Made by a program: the position numbers and the translations under genes. Source: Salegentibacter sp. Hel_I_6 (lineage in GTDB: Bacteria > Bacteroidota > Bacteroidia > Flavobacteriales > Flavobacteriaceae). From it: a DNA stretch of 64,000 nt. Shown piece by piece: positions 54,961 through 64,000 of this stretch. The stretch is taken from contig NZ_JQNQ01000001.1 of the NCBI RefSeq assembly GCF_000745315.1, forward strand, positions 1,302,001-1,366,000, written 5' to 3'. The notes under the pieces were generated by a model. It made no database searches. It was given only the letters and a program-made list of their open reading frames with translations, and had not been told where the DNA came from. Every line of letters begins with the position of its first letter. Within the stretch, counting starts at the first letter, position 1.

Positions 54961-57132
54961 TTATAGTTTTTCTTTGATAAAATCGGTCATCATTGTATAA
55001 AGGTGTAGCCTAGTATTTCCACCGTAAATTCCGTGATTTCTGTCTGGGTAAATAGCCCAGTCAAATTGTTTGTTGGCCTGTACCAAAGCTTCTACCATTC
55101 TCATGGTATTTTGTAAGTGCACATTATCATCTCCCCCTCCGTGAATTAAAAGATAATCTCCTTCTAATTTCTCTACGTGGTTTATAGGTGAGTTTTCATC
55201 ATAACCTGAAGGGTTTTCCTGTGGCGTGGTCATATATCTTTCGGTATAAATACTATCGTAGAATCTCCAGCTAATCACTGGAGCTACAGCAATGGCCATA
55301 GAAAAAGTATCGTTCCCTTTAAGAATAGCATTAGAAGACATAAATCCGCCATAACTCCATCCCCAAATACCAATTCGATCTTTATCTATATAATCTCTCT
55401 CGGCAAGTTTTTTTGCAGCAGCAATTTGATCTTCTACTTCATATTTACCGAGTTCATTTTGAGTTACTTTTTTAAAGTCTACTCCTTTATAACCGGTACC
55501 GCGACCATCTACGGTAATAATTATGTAACCTTCATTGGCAAGCATTTGGTACCAGTAATCGTTAGTTCCAAAGTAAGAATTTGAAACAGATTGTGAACCG
55601 GGACCTGAATATTGAAACATCAATAATGGATATTCTTTATTCTCATCAAAATCATTAGGCTTTATAGTCCACATATTAAGTTCGTTCCCGTTAACTTCAA
55701 TAGTGCTCAATTCTTTTGGAGAAAAATTATAAGCTTTTTCTTTTTCCAGTAAAGCTGAGTTATCCTTAATCTTTCTTACCAGTTTTCCATTCTTAGCATT
55801 GTGAAGCGTAAATTCATATGGAGTCTCAGTGCTGGTAAATGAATTAATAAAATAGGTATAATCAGCACTAAAATCTGCACTATTCATTCCTTCTTTTTCA
55901 GTTAAACGGGTTTTGTTCTTCCCGTTAATTTTTATGGAATATACATCACGGTTTACGCTTCCGTTTTCGGTGCTCTGAAAGAAAATTCTTTTTGATTTCT
56001 CGTCATAGCCATAATAGTTGGTCACTTCCCATTCCCCCTTGGTTACTTGGTTTTCTAACTCCCCATCTTCATCATAAAGATAAATATGGTTCCAACCGTC
56101 TTTTTCGCTAGTCCAAATAAAGCTATTATCCTCAAGGAAAGTAAGGTTATTGGTAATGTCTATGTAAGCTTCATCAGTCTCATTCATTATCACTTCAGCT
56201 TCATTATCTTCAGCATCAACAAAAATAAGATCAAGATCGTTTTGGTGCCTATTCAAAACCTGAACGCTTAAAACATCAGCATCCTGAGTCCATTTGATTC
56301 TTGGAATATAAAAATCTTCATAATCTCCAAGGTCTACCTTCTCGCTTTCTTCAGTATCTAAATCGTAAATAAACAGGGAAACTTCAGAATTCTTTTCTCC
56401 CGCTTTAGGATACTTAAAAACCTGCTGACTTGGGTATAAATCCTGCCCAAACATATCCATTGAAAACTGCGGAACTTCGGTTTCATCAAATTTTAAGTAT
56501 GCCAAATGGGTTCCGGCTTTATTCCAATCAAAAGCTCTTACAAAGGCAAATTCTTCTTCATAAACCCAATCGGTCACACCATTAATAGTGACATTTTTTT
56601 CACCATCTGTAGTAACTTGAGTTTCTTCGCCTGAAGCGATATCGTAGGTATAAATATTATTTTCAAAAACGTAAGCTACTTTAGAAGCATCAGGTGAGAA
56701 AGTAGGTTCCTGTACTTTTTTGTTGCTTAATTTGGTAAGACTTTTATCGGCTACATCGTAGATATAATAGATCCCACGGGAAGACCGGCGATAAATTTGT
56801 TTCATTTCTGTAGAAAGCAAAATTTTATCTTCATTTTCACTAAGTTCAAATCCCTGGAAACCGGAAATTTCACTAAGATCACTACTACTTAGAAGGCTCC
56901 TAAGTTTTTCACCACTTTTATAAGAAAATACATCGATATTGCTGGTATTCGCATCGCGATCGCGGTTTAAAACAACATATTCATTACCATTATTTAAGGA
57001 TTGTAGGGATTGCAAACGTTCCTGACTAAAGGTGCCATTGTAAATTTCTTCAAGGCTAATTTCTTTATCCTGCGCGTAAATTGTTGAGGTTGCAACAACT
57101 AACAACCCAACCAGTATTTTTGAGAACTTCAT
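54961..57132 (-). CDS. S9 family peptidase, DPP IV type
   Basis: A 723-residue secreted protease. The start at 57132 (MKFSKILVG) gives a signal peptide ending at IYAQ. An N-terminal eight-bladed propeller (about 30-470; the acidic pair in DWVYEEEFAF binds the substrate N-terminus) precedes the alpha/beta hydrolase with nucleophile in GWSYGGFMSS, Asp in GGGDDNVHLQNT and His in PDRNHGIYGG. It removes N-terminal Xaa-Pro or Xaa-Ala dipeptides. The downstream POT transporter gene is 5 bases away. Confidence 0.94.
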   Translation of the reverse strand: MKFSKILVGLLVVATSTIYAQDKEISLEEIYNGTFSQERLQSLQSLNNGNEYVVLNRDRDANTSNIDVFSYKSGEKLRSLLSSSDLSEISGFQGFELSENEDKILLSTEMKQIYRRSSRGIYYIYDVADKSLTKLSNKKVQEPTFSPDASKVAYVFENNIYTYDIASGEETQVTTDGEKNVTINGVTDWVYEEEFAFVRAFDWNKAGTHLAYLKFDETEVPQFSMDMFGQDLYPSQQVFKYPKAGEKNSEVSLFIYDLDTEESEKVDLGDYEDFYIPRIKWTQDADVLSVQVLNRHQNDLDLIFVDAEDNEAEVIMNETDEAYIDITNNLTFLEDNSFIWTSEKDGWNHIYLYDEDGELENQVTKGEWEVTNYYGYDEKSKRIFFQSTENGSVNRDVYSIKINGKNKTRLTEKEGMNSADFSADYTYFINSFTSTETPYEFTLHNAKNGKLVRKIKDNSALLEKEKAYNFSPKELSTIEVNGNELNMWTIKPNDFDENKEYPLLMFQYSGPGSQSVSNSYFGTNDYWYQMLANEGYIIITVDGRGTGYKGVDFKKVTQNELGKYEVEDQIAAAKKLAERDYIDKDRIGIWGWSYGGFMSSNAILKGNDTFSMAIAVAPVISWRFYDSIYTERYMTTPQENPSGYDENSPINHVEKLEGDYLLIHGGGDDNVHLQNTMRMVEALVQANKQFDWAIYPDRNHGIYGGNTRLHLYTMMTDFIKEKL

Positions 57133-57282
57133 AAAATTTATAGAATGAATTTTGAATGCCAAGTTTACTAAAATTTCAGCAAAAAAAGTAGCATTTGAGT
57201 GTTAAATACTAAGGATTTGTTAAAGAAATTTTACGCTGAATATTCTAAAAATTCAAAGCCTTATTCCCTGAAATAACAATTG

Positions 57283-57290
57283 TATCTTTG
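57283..57290 (+). promoter_or_regulatory. -7 box upstream of mvaA
   Basis: TATCTTTG matches TAnnTTTG, with TTA 19 nt upstream (57261-57263). It lies 24 nt before the start at 57315 and rules out a TTG start at 57288. Confidence 0.6.
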
Positions 57291-57314
57291 CTCCTCTATA
57301 AATTAGCTTTTAAA

Positions 57315-58634
57315 ATGATAAAACCTATCAGCGGCTTTTCCAGGCTCAATAAGAAAGAAAAAATAGACTGGCTTGCCGAAACCTATCTTAAAGACCGCCC
57401 GGAAGACGTGGCAATTCTTAGACAGTACTGGAACGAAGATTCCAGGTTACAGCAGTTGCACGACGAATTTACAGAGAATACACTCTCTAATTTCTATCTT
57501 CCTTTTGGTCTTGCGCCAAATTTCCTAATCAATGATCAATTACTTGCTATCCCAATGGCCATCGAAGAAAGCTCAGTAATTGCAGCGGCGAGTAAAGCAG
57601 CAAAATTTTGGAGAACCCGTGGCGGATTTAAAGCTGAAGTGATTGATACCAAAAAAATTGGGCAGGTTCATTTTAATTTCTTCGGAAATAAAGAAAAACT
57701 AGCTGCTTTTTTCAAAGCGACCAAACACAAACTCCTGGAATCGGTAAAACCTATTACCGCTAATATGGAAAAGCGTGGTGGCGGTGTTCTAGACATAAAA
57801 TTGAAAAATAAAACAGCCGAAATTCAGCATTATTATCAGCTGCATTGCGAATTTGAAACAAAAGATTCCATGGGCGCGAATTTTATAAATTCCTGCCTGG
57901 AAAAATTCGCTGAAGTTTTTCAAAATGAAGCCCAGAATTATCAGAATTTCTCTTCAGAAGAAAAAAACATAGAGATCATCATGAGTATTCTTTCTAATTA
58001 TGTACCAGAATGCCTGGTGCGTGCAGAAGTTTCCTGCCCGGTGGAAGAACTCGATGAAAATAAAGACTTAAAAGGGGAAGATTTCGCAAAGAAATTTATC
58101 CAGGCAGTAAATATTGCTGAAGTAGAACCATATCGTGCTGTAACCCACAACAAAGGGATTATGAACGGGATAGACGCTGTAGTTCTGGCTACCGGAAACG
58201 ATTTTAGAGCAGTAGAAGCAGGAATTCACGCCTATGCTGCCAGAAACGGAAAATACTCCAGCTTAACCCACGCCAGCCTGGAAAACGGAATATTTAAATT
58301 CTGGATTGAAATCCCTCTGGCTTTGGGAACTGTTGGTGGTTTAACAAGTTTACATCCTTTGGTAAAATTAGCTTTAGATATTTTACAGCAACCCACAGCC
58401 AGGGAATTAATGAAAGTGGTGGCCGTTGCCGGACTTGCGCAAAACTTTGCAGCGATTAATTCATTAACCACCGTGGGAATTCAGCAAGGACATATGAAAA
58501 TGCATTTAATGAATATTTTAAATCAGCATAATGCCACCGAAGCCGAAAAGAAAATACTTACCCAATATTTTATAAAACATACGGTAACCCATAGTGGTGC
58601 CGTTGAGCAACTCAAAAAATTACGTGAGTCATGA
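57315..58634 (+). CDS. mvaA: hydroxymethylglutaryl-CoA reductase, class II type
   Basis: A 439-residue enzyme making mevalonate from HMG-CoA. The start at 57315 (MIKPISGFSRL) follows the -7 box. Motifs: IPMAIEESSVIAAASKAAKF with the catalytic Glu, the MNGIDAVVLATGNDFRAVEA segment with Asp, GTVGGLTSLHP, and HMKMHLMNILNQHNA with catalytic His. The sequence resembles the 'degradative' class II group, but the linked GHMP kinase suggests a biosynthetic role in the mevalonate pathway. The next gene overlaps its stop by 4 bases. Confidence 0.94.
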   Translation: MIKPISGFSRLNKKEKIDWLAETYLKDRPEDVAILRQYWNEDSRLQQLHDEFTENTLSNFYLPFGLAPNFLINDQLLAIPMAIEESSVIAAASKAAKFWRTRGGFKAEVIDTKKIGQVHFNFFGNKEKLAAFFKATKHKLLESVKPITANMEKRGGGVLDIKLKNKTAEIQHYYQLHCEFETKDSMGANFINSCLEKFAEVFQNEAQNYQNFSSEEKNIEIIMSILSNYVPECLVRAEVSCPVEELDENKDLKGEDFAKKFIQAVNIAEVEPYRAVTHNKGIMNGIDAVVLATGNDFRAVEAGIHAYAARNGKYSSLTHASLENGIFKFWIEIPLALGTVGGLTSLHPLVKLALDILQQPTARELMKVVAVAGLAQNFAAINSLTTVGIQQGHMKMHLMNILNQHNATEAEKKILTQYFIKHTVTHSGAVEQLKKLRES

Positions 58635-59548
58635 AGGAGTTTTACAGCAACGGAAAACTATTAATAACCGGAGAATATGCTGTTTTAGATGGTGCAAAAG
58701 CATTAGCGTTGCCTACTAAATTTGGGCAGTCGCTGGAAGTTAAAAATATTGAAGAAAATAAAATTCGCTGGAATAGTTTTGATGAAAATGATAAACTTTG
58801 GTTTCAGGGTGAATTTGAGTTTGAAAATGATCAGTTTCAGCTTATTACTGAAAACAACGAAACTTCAGAAAAATTACTTCAAATTTTAAATGAAGCTCAT
58901 AAGCTAAACCCGAACTTGTTTTCTGCAAAAAAAAGCGGAATTGAAGTAAATACACGTTTAAATTTTAATAGAAATTGGGGCCTGGGAAGCTCTTCTACTC
59001 TAATTAATAATATTGCCAAATGGTTTGAAGTTGATGCCTTTAAATTGCTTAAAAACACCTTTGGCGGAAGTGGTTATGATATTGCGGCTGCGCAAAATAA
59101 CCAGGCAATAACTTATCAAATTACCGAAAATGGAGCTTCAGTTTTAAAAACCAATTTTAAGCCTGATTTTTCACAAAACATCTTTTTTATTTTCCTAAAC
59201 GAGAAAAAGAATAGTCGTGAAGCCATTGCACATTACTGGGAACTTCCTGCAAATAATAGGAAAGGACTTATTGAAAAAGTTTCTTCAATTACTGAACAAG
59301 TTACCAATTGCCAGTCTTTAACCGAGTTTGAGCTACTAATTAATATTCATGAGACTTTAATATCCAAAACTCTTCAAACCCCTAAAGTAAAGCAAGAACG
59401 TTTCCCAGACTTTCCAGGTGCGGTTAAAAGTCTTGGTGGTTGGGGCGGAGATTTTGTGATGGTAACAGGTGAAAAAGTTGAAGTTTTTGAGTATTTCAAT
59501 AAAATAGGCTACTCGACAATATTTGCTTTTGAGGATATTATTCTTTAA
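58631..59548 (+). CDS. GYDIA family GHMP kinase
   Basis: A 305-residue GHMP kinase. ATP-binding glycine loop WGLGSSSTLINNIAKW (about 117-132), start NGKLLITGEYAVLDGAKALALP (typical of mevalonate-type kinases) and the GSGYDIAAAQNNQ motif that names the subfamily. The C-terminal motif SLGGWGGDFVMVTG is present. It overlaps mvaA by 4 bases, so it probably phosphorylates mevalonate or phosphomevalonate; the exact step is inference. Confidence 0.88.
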   Translation: MKEFYSNGKLLITGEYAVLDGAKALALPTKFGQSLEVKNIEENKIRWNSFDENDKLWFQGEFEFENDQFQLITENNETSEKLLQILNEAHKLNPNLFSAKKSGIEVNTRLNFNRNWGLGSSSTLINNIAKWFEVDAFKLLKNTFGGSGYDIAAAQNNQAITYQITENGASVLKTNFKPDFSQNIFFIFLNEKKNSREAIAHYWELPANNRKGLIEKVSSITEQVTNCQSLTEFELLINIHETLISKTLQTPKVKQERFPDFPGAVKSLGGWGGDFVMVTGEKVEVFEYFNKIGYSTIFAFEDIIL

Positions 59549-59574
59549 GTGAATAATTCATAAAGATCTTAGAC

Positions 59575-59593
59575 CTCCGAATAAATTTCGGAG
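59575..59593 (+). terminator. hairpin after the GHMP kinase gene
   Basis: CTCCGAA-TAAAT-TTCGGAG, a 7-bp stem 27 bases after the stop, without a clear T tract. It may be a weak terminator or a piece of an interspersed repeat. The rest of the gap to 59760 shows nothing recognisable. Confidence 0.35.
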
Positions 59594-59762
59594 CAGGCTG
59601 TGAAATAAATTACCATTGACGTATTTTTAAAATGGTATTATCCATTATAATTTAAATCGAAAATTTTCTTGATTTAGAAGTTTCCTCTTTCAGACTTTAT
59701 TCCGAATTTTCTTCAGGAATCTAAGTCGTTTTAAAAACTAATGAGATGAAAGTTTTAGGCAT

Positions 59763-59796
59763 AAAAAAAGCCCCGGTAAAATGTACCGGGGCTTTG
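59763..59796 (-). terminator. rho-independent terminator after the PpiD-like gene
   Basis: AAAGCCCCGGTA (59767-59778) and TACCGGGGCTTT (59784-59795) form a perfect 12-bp stem; the minus strand continues with a T run. Confidence 0.93.
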
Positions 59797-59815
59797 TGTC
59801 TAAAAGCTTATTCTA

Positions 59816-61936
59816 CTAGTAGAATCTAGCTCTATTATCTTCAATATCTGCTTTTTTACGCAAAGCCTCAAAAAGTCTTTCTGAAGCATTTTGTCTTCTA
59901 CTCTGAGTTTCCTGTTCTGCAATTCCGCGGTAAGAATTCATTTCTGGAGCTTCATTTTTACTTTCAAGTTCCACAACATACACTCCTTTTTCTCCAGCAA
60001 TAGGCTTACTAATACTTCCTGGCTCTAATCCAAATACCGATCCTACCACTTCCGGCTCTCTTCCTGCACCCGGTAAAGTTGGGCTAGACAGGTTTACTGC
60101 ATTTGCAGTTTGAACCATGGTATTGTTAGCTGAAGCGATCTCCTGAAGATCCTGGCTATTTATTTTCCCTTTTAGAATTTCAGCTTTCTTTTGTTTAGTA
60201 AGAATAGGAATTACTTTAGACGATGCATTTTCAGCAGTCATAAGTCCTTTTTCGTTTTTAGCCGTTATTTGTGCAACAACATAGCCTGAAGGAATATCAA
60301 AACGTCTAATGTCTCCAACGCTTGCGTCATCTTCAAAAGCCCATTGTACAATTCTTCTTTGATTGCCAACTCCCGGAATATTTTCTTCCAGTGCTTTTAC
60401 ATTATTTACTGTTCTAACATTATAATCACCTTTTTTGGCAACTTCAGCAAAATCTCCTTCGCCTGCCGCGATTTCAAATTTCGTGGTTTCGTTAAAAAGA
60501 TTATTTATAGAACGTTCTGAAGGTTCTAATTCTCTCGCAATAGTAGCAATTTTAACCGCTTTCTCTCTTTCTGATTGCTCTTCAATATGAATTACGTGGT
60601 AACCAAAATCAGTTTCAACCACATCAATATCTCCTTGATTATTCTCTAAAACAAAGTTATCAAATTCGGCAACCATATCTCCTGGACGAAAAAATCCTAG
60701 GTCTCCCCCATCTTGATTGTTTGAACGGTCTGAAGAAAATTCAGCAGCTAACTCAGCAAACTTATCTTTATTTCCTTTTAAAACGCCTGCAAGGCTATCG
60801 GCTAATGATTCTGCATCAGCTTTGCTTCTGGTTACATCTGGAGCAAATTGTTGCCCCTGGTAGGCTACAAGAATATGACTTGCTTTTATAGAATCTGGAA
60901 TTTGTTTGGTTTCTACCAGTTTAGATATTTTGAAGTATCCATTATGTTGATAAGGTCCAAAAGTTTGCCCTTCTTCCAGGTTGAAAAGATCGTCAGCAAA
61001 TTCTGAAGGTAATTGGTTTTTAAAAACAAATCTATCTTCATAAGGAAGATCTGAGTTTCCTTCTACGAAATCTTCATAATCATTTGTACTATTGAAGCCA
61101 GGAAGCGTATCGTTGCTGCTCGTTACTGCATTATATTCAACGCGGTTTTCAAGTAAAGAAGTCAAAGCTTCTTCGGCTTCCTTAACGTCTTCATCTGATG
61201 CCTCCTCTTCAAAATAAACATATCTAATATTTCTTGAAGCTTCGCTTTCAAATTGAGCAGAATTCTTTTTAATGTAATCGCGGATTTCATCTTTGCTAAC
61301 ATCTACTTCATCATCTGAAACAGAAGAATAAGGCAACTGTACAAATCTAAGATCTACGCTGTTATTACCAAATCTATGAGCCTGCTCAGCCTCTGTAATG
61401 GTCGCACCAATTCCTGCAGTTACCATAGAGAAATACATGTTTTGGCGGGCCATATCACCCATACTACTTTCCATTTGCAACCATTGCTGGTAAGCTTCTG
61501 GTTGGGTAGATCTAATGCTGGCAATATATTCACGAACGCGATTTTCATCAAAAACCCCGGCTTCGTTTCTAAATGCAGGATTATTTCCCATTTGGGCACG
61601 CATCACTTCCCTAATTTGAGCTTTGCCGGCTCGAATACCAAGTTTTTCCATTTCTTCTTTAAGAATGGTTTCCCTTAAGGTTTGATCCCAAACCTGACTT
61701 ACAGCCTGAGTAGTGCTTGCATTTGAACCCATGTTACGCTGGTAGGATTCTACCTGACGGGCAAAATCTTCCCTACTTACCTCTTCACCATTTATGGTTG
61801 CAATGGTATTTTGGTCCTTTTGCGAAGAAAAACCGCCGTTACGAATTACATCGGCAAGCACGAAAGAGAAAAGTGCTAGTGCAATGATGATAATCAAGAA
61901 AACAGAACGCTGTCTGATTTTATTTAATACTGCCAT
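59816..61936 (-). CDS. PpiD-like membrane-anchored peptidyl-prolyl isomerase
   Basis: A 706-residue protein. One N-terminal membrane helix (about 11-29, VFLIIIIALALFSFVLADVI) anchors it in the inner membrane. A SurA_N/PpiD chaperone region (about 45-240) is followed by a parvulin domain (about 350-450) with IKASHILVAYQG, DGGDLGFFRPGDMVAEF and TDFGYHVIHI, then a helical C-terminal region. It likely helps fold outer-membrane and secreted proteins. It lies 95 bases after the CNNM gene and ends at a strong terminator. Confidence 0.92.
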   Translation of the reverse strand: MAVLNKIRQRSVFLIIIIALALFSFVLADVIRNGGFSSQKDQNTIATINGEEVSREDFARQVESYQRNMGSNASTTQAVSQVWDQTLRETILKEEMEKLGIRAGKAQIREVMRAQMGNNPAFRNEAGVFDENRVREYIASIRSTQPEAYQQWLQMESSMGDMARQNMYFSMVTAGIGATITEAEQAHRFGNNSVDLRFVQLPYSSVSDDEVDVSKDEIRDYIKKNSAQFESEASRNIRYVYFEEEASDEDVKEAEEALTSLLENRVEYNAVTSSNDTLPGFNSTNDYEDFVEGNSDLPYEDRFVFKNQLPSEFADDLFNLEEGQTFGPYQHNGYFKISKLVETKQIPDSIKASHILVAYQGQQFAPDVTRSKADAESLADSLAGVLKGNKDKFAELAAEFSSDRSNNQDGGDLGFFRPGDMVAEFDNFVLENNQGDIDVVETDFGYHVIHIEEQSEREKAVKIATIARELEPSERSINNLFNETTKFEIAAGEGDFAEVAKKGDYNVRTVNNVKALEENIPGVGNQRRIVQWAFEDDASVGDIRRFDIPSGYVVAQITAKNEKGLMTAENASSKVIPILTKQKKAEILKGKINSQDLQEIASANNTMVQTANAVNLSSPTLPGAGREPEVVGSVFGLEPGSISKPIAGEKGVYVVELESKNEAPEMNSYRGIAEQETQSRRQNASERLFEALRKKADIEDNRARFY

Positions 61937-62031
61937 TTGTAGTTGTTATTTATCGAAATATAGTGGGCGAAAATAATGTTTTTAACCTAATTATAAAACT
62001 TATAATTAGCAAAATATTAACTAATCACCAT

Positions 62032-63321
62032 TTAATCTGTGGGTTTTATTTTTAACTCTACCAATTCTATTTTAGTATTGGAGACTTCAAGGATCTTAAA
62101 TAAAAAATTATCTATCTGTAATTCTTCATCTTGCTGCGGAATTTCCTCGGTGTGATTCACAATATATCCACCAAGGGTTTCATAATTTTCACCTTCGGGG
62201 ATATTAAGTTTATAGGTTTCATTCAAGTAATCTACTTCTAAACGTGCTGAAAATTTATGATGATCTTCCCCTATTTCTTCTTCGGTAAGCACTACAGGGT
62301 CATGTTCATCCTGGATTTCTCCAAAAAGTTCTTCTACAATATCTTCTACGGTAATCATACCACTGGTTCCACCATACTCATCGATAACAACCGCAATACT
62401 TTTACGTTTTTTAGTAAGATTATTTAAAACATCTTTTACCCACATGGTTTCGGGTACGAAAACAACTGGCAGGAGAATAGATTTTATTGACTCTGGTTTT
62501 TTAAAAAGTTCAAACGAATGAACGTAGCCAATAATATCGTCTATTGTTTCATTATAGATCAATAATTTTGAAAGTCCTGTTTCTGTAAATGTGTTGACAA
62601 GGTCTCGAGGTGCCTGGTGTTGATCTACCGCAATAATTTCGGTTCGCGGGATCATAACCTCCCTGGCCTTAATATCTGAAAACTCTAAAGCATTTTGAAA
62701 GATTTGAATTTCAGAATCTACTTCTTCATCATCTTCCACGGTTTCCATTTGTTCGTTGATAAAATTTCCTAATTCAACTTTGCTAAAAGCGAGTTGCACT
62801 TCATCCCCTTCAGTTTTGAAAAACCTCTTCAGAATAAAATCAGAAACCCAGATTATAAAAGTTGAGATAAGACCGAAAAGCACATAGAACATGTATGCCG
62901 GCACCGCGAAGAATTTCAGCATAGAATTCGCGTAAATTTGAAAAAATACCTTCGGAAGAAATTCAGCAGTAAGCAAAATTAGCAGCGTAGAGATTACCGT
63001 TTGGGTAAAAAGATTTAGATCTACCACTAAATATTCTAAAAAAGCACTATCCAAAGGCTGAAGCCCTTGCAGCCAATTCATAAGCAAATCGCCCATAAAA
63101 AATCCATAAACCACCAGGGCAATATTATTACCCACCAACATGGTTGCGATAAATTTTGAAGGTTTTTTGGTTAATCTTTTCAGTACTGTGGCCAAAAAAT
63201 CGTTTTGGCGTTTCTCTATTTCAATATAAATCTTATTGGAAGAAATATAAGCAATCTCCATCCCAGAAAAGAAAGCTGATAAAATTAAGGAAAGGACAAT
63301 AATAAGTATTTCAACTTCCAT
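62032..63321 (-). CDS. CNNM/CorC-type membrane protein (DUF21, CBS pair, CorC_HlyC)
   Basis: A 429-residue protein: DUF21 membrane domain with four helices (about 1-190), two CBS domains (about 215-335, with VMIPRTEIIAVD and VVIDEYGGTSGMITVEDIVE) and a C-terminal CorC_HlyC domain (about 350-425). Such proteins are linked to Mg2+ transport or homeostasis; older annotations say 'hemolysin'. GldE of gliding bacteria has the same layout, so that is an alternative. It overlaps the upstream 65-residue gene by one base. Confidence 0.92.
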   Translation of the reverse strand: MEVEILIIVLSLILSAFFSGMEIAYISSNKIYIEIEKRQNDFLATVLKRLTKKPSKFIATMLVGNNIALVVYGFFMGDLLMNWLQGLQPLDSAFLEYLVVDLNLFTQTVISTLLILLTAEFLPKVFFQIYANSMLKFFAVPAYMFYVLFGLISTFIIWVSDFILKRFFKTEGDEVQLAFSKVELGNFINEQMETVEDDEEVDSEIQIFQNALEFSDIKAREVMIPRTEIIAVDQHQAPRDLVNTFTETGLSKLLIYNETIDDIIGYVHSFELFKKPESIKSILLPVVFVPETMWVKDVLNNLTKKRKSIAVVIDEYGGTSGMITVEDIVEELFGEIQDEHDPVVLTEEEIGEDHHKFSARLEVDYLNETYKLNIPEGENYETLGGYIVNHTEEIPQQDEELQIDNFLFKILEVSNTKIELVELKIKPTD

Positions 63322-63518
63322 TATTCCTGTTTATTACGCTCTTCTATCTTGCGTCTAAAACGTCTTTTAAAAAAGAACATAAAGATGGATATGAAGACAA
63401 AAAAAATGAATAAATATGCTCTGCTACGCTCGGTGTTCCAGATTCTCACACCTTCAAACAGGAAAAATGCAGCTATAAATAAATAAGCGAATTCAAAGTA
63501 TTTAAAATATTTACTCAT
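63321..63518 (-). CDS. small two-TM membrane protein of unknown function
   Basis: A 65-residue protein with two hydrophobic segments (FAYLFIAAFFLFEGVRIW and RAYLFIFFVFISIFMFFF) and a basic tail (KRRFRRKIEERNKQE). It overlaps lptC by 8 bases and the CNNM gene by one, so it is translated in the same operon. I do not recognise a characterised family; its position suggests a role near the LPS export or CNNM proteins, unproved. Confidence 0.8.
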   Translation of the reverse strand: MSKYFKYFEFAYLFIAAFFLFEGVRIWNTERSRAYLFIFFVFISIFMFFFKRRFRRKIEERNKQE

Positions 63519-64000
63519 CGGGTTTGTTGTCTTTTATTATTTGAATCCCAATATTGGTTCGTGACCGAAAATTACCGAAATTTTGATTAGCATCAAAACC
63601 TTCACTTTCATTAAGCGCTCCATTTGGAAATTCTATAGTATTAGGCTTATCTGTGAAAATCCAGTTAATACTTTGATCCCAGAACAGTTGTGAGGCCTCT
63701 AAACGCATACTATCGGCGGTATAGATTACAACATTCTCCTGCAAGTCTATGAGATTAGTACCATCGTAGATTATTCCATAGTCTGAAGTAACTGTACTTT
63801 TCTCATTATTTTCATCGTAAATCTCCAATTCTAAACCATCGGGAAATTCACGATAAGGAAATTCTTTGTTGGTAAAGTCTATCATCCTGGGACTTTTTAA
63901 ATTAGCCACCATTCGGCCTGAGTCGGTATATTTAAGGTTTATCCCTTTTGCAATAGCCTGCGGTGCATCCCCTTCTAAATCTAAAGCCCGAATCTCTTCC
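63511..64000 (-). CDS. lptC: LPS export ABC transporter periplasmic protein LptC (5' end cut by window edge)
   Basis: The frame is open from the window edge through the Met at 63912, so that Met is not the start. The visible part reads LDLEGDAPQAIAKGINLKYT followed by DSGRMVANLKSPRMIDF and continues as an LptC/OstA-like beta-jellyroll (YDGTNLIDLQENVVIYTADS, MRLEASQLFWDQ). LptC carries LPS from LptBFG to LptA across the periplasm. At least 163 residues are present; the N-terminal anchor is missing. Confidence 0.85.
   Translation of the reverse strand, partial: EEIRALDLEGDAPQAIAKGINLKYTDSGRMVANLKSPRMIDFTNKEFPYREFPDGLELEIYDENNEKSTVTSDYGIIYDGTNLIDLQENVVIYTADSMRLEASQLFWDQSINWIFTDKPNTIEFPNGALNESEGFDANQNFGNFRSRTNIGIQIIKDNKPDE

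Overview
The window looks like a chromosomal segment of a low-GC member of the Flavobacteriaceae (Bacteroidota), perhaps in the Salegentibacter/Gramella/Zunongwangia/Mesonia neighbourhood; the genus is a guess. Evidence: a SusC/SusD pair, promoters of the TTG-N19-TAnnTTTG class, almost no Shine-Dalgarno sequences despite an intact anti-SD at the 16S 3' end, an exosortase F (XrtF) pair, a LysRS with the Bacteroidota C-terminal extension, a GYDIA-type GHMP kinase, and flavobacterial gene order around mreBCD and lptC.

Layout. 1-5130 is an rRNA operon on the minus strand: 16S, tRNA-Ile(GAU), tRNA-Ala(UGC) and the 5' three quarters of 23S, with three tandem promoters and boxA-like elements. 5131-11767 (minus) holds a putative porin and an orphan SusC/SusD uptake pair with no linked degradative enzymes. 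12108-20611 holds housekeeping genes: rnhB, an unrecognised large lipoprotein, lipB, a Pmp3-like peptide, lysS and a large zinc metalloprotease lipoprotein.

20895-34600 (all minus) is a copper/silver defence island: CopA P-type ATPase, Cys-rich copper storage protein, an HMA-AraC fusion regulator, a DUF3347 lipoprotein, a two-TM K+ channel, a DUF305 protein, a CusB adaptor with N-terminal HMBD and C-terminal DUF3347 domains, a four-helix-bundle protein of the 23S-IVS family, a TolC-type outer-membrane protein, a long CusA-type RND pump and an HYC_CC_PP family protein. Several interspersed palindromic repeats lie in this island, and one family has been absorbed into coding sequence at the cusA/tolC junction. 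Together the genes cover cytoplasmic export, storage, sensing, periplasmic chelation and tripartite efflux of Cu(I)/Ag(I). It is the most notable accessory region.

34668-45299 holds XrtF with its partner, an fRMsr-like GAF protein, an ABC permease with a secreted unknown, then purH-mreB-mreC-mreD-mrdA-rodA (purine synthesis and the rod/elongation machinery). 45504-52713 holds a C-terminal processing protease, surE, a small membrane protein, lpxB, an NlpC/P60 lipoprotein and a comEC homologue. 52763-57132 (minus) holds a thioredoxin and a dipeptidyl peptidase/peptide-proton symporter operon. 57315-59548 holds HMG-CoA reductase and the GYDIA GHMP kinase (mevalonate pathway). 59816-64000 (minus) is lptC (cut by the window edge), a small membrane protein, a CNNM/CorC protein and a PpiD-like chaperone.

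I found no gene cluster that I can defend as wholly new. The best leads are the composition and repeat architecture of the copper island, the rRNA control region, regulatory elements overlapping coding ends, and several unrecognised proteins.
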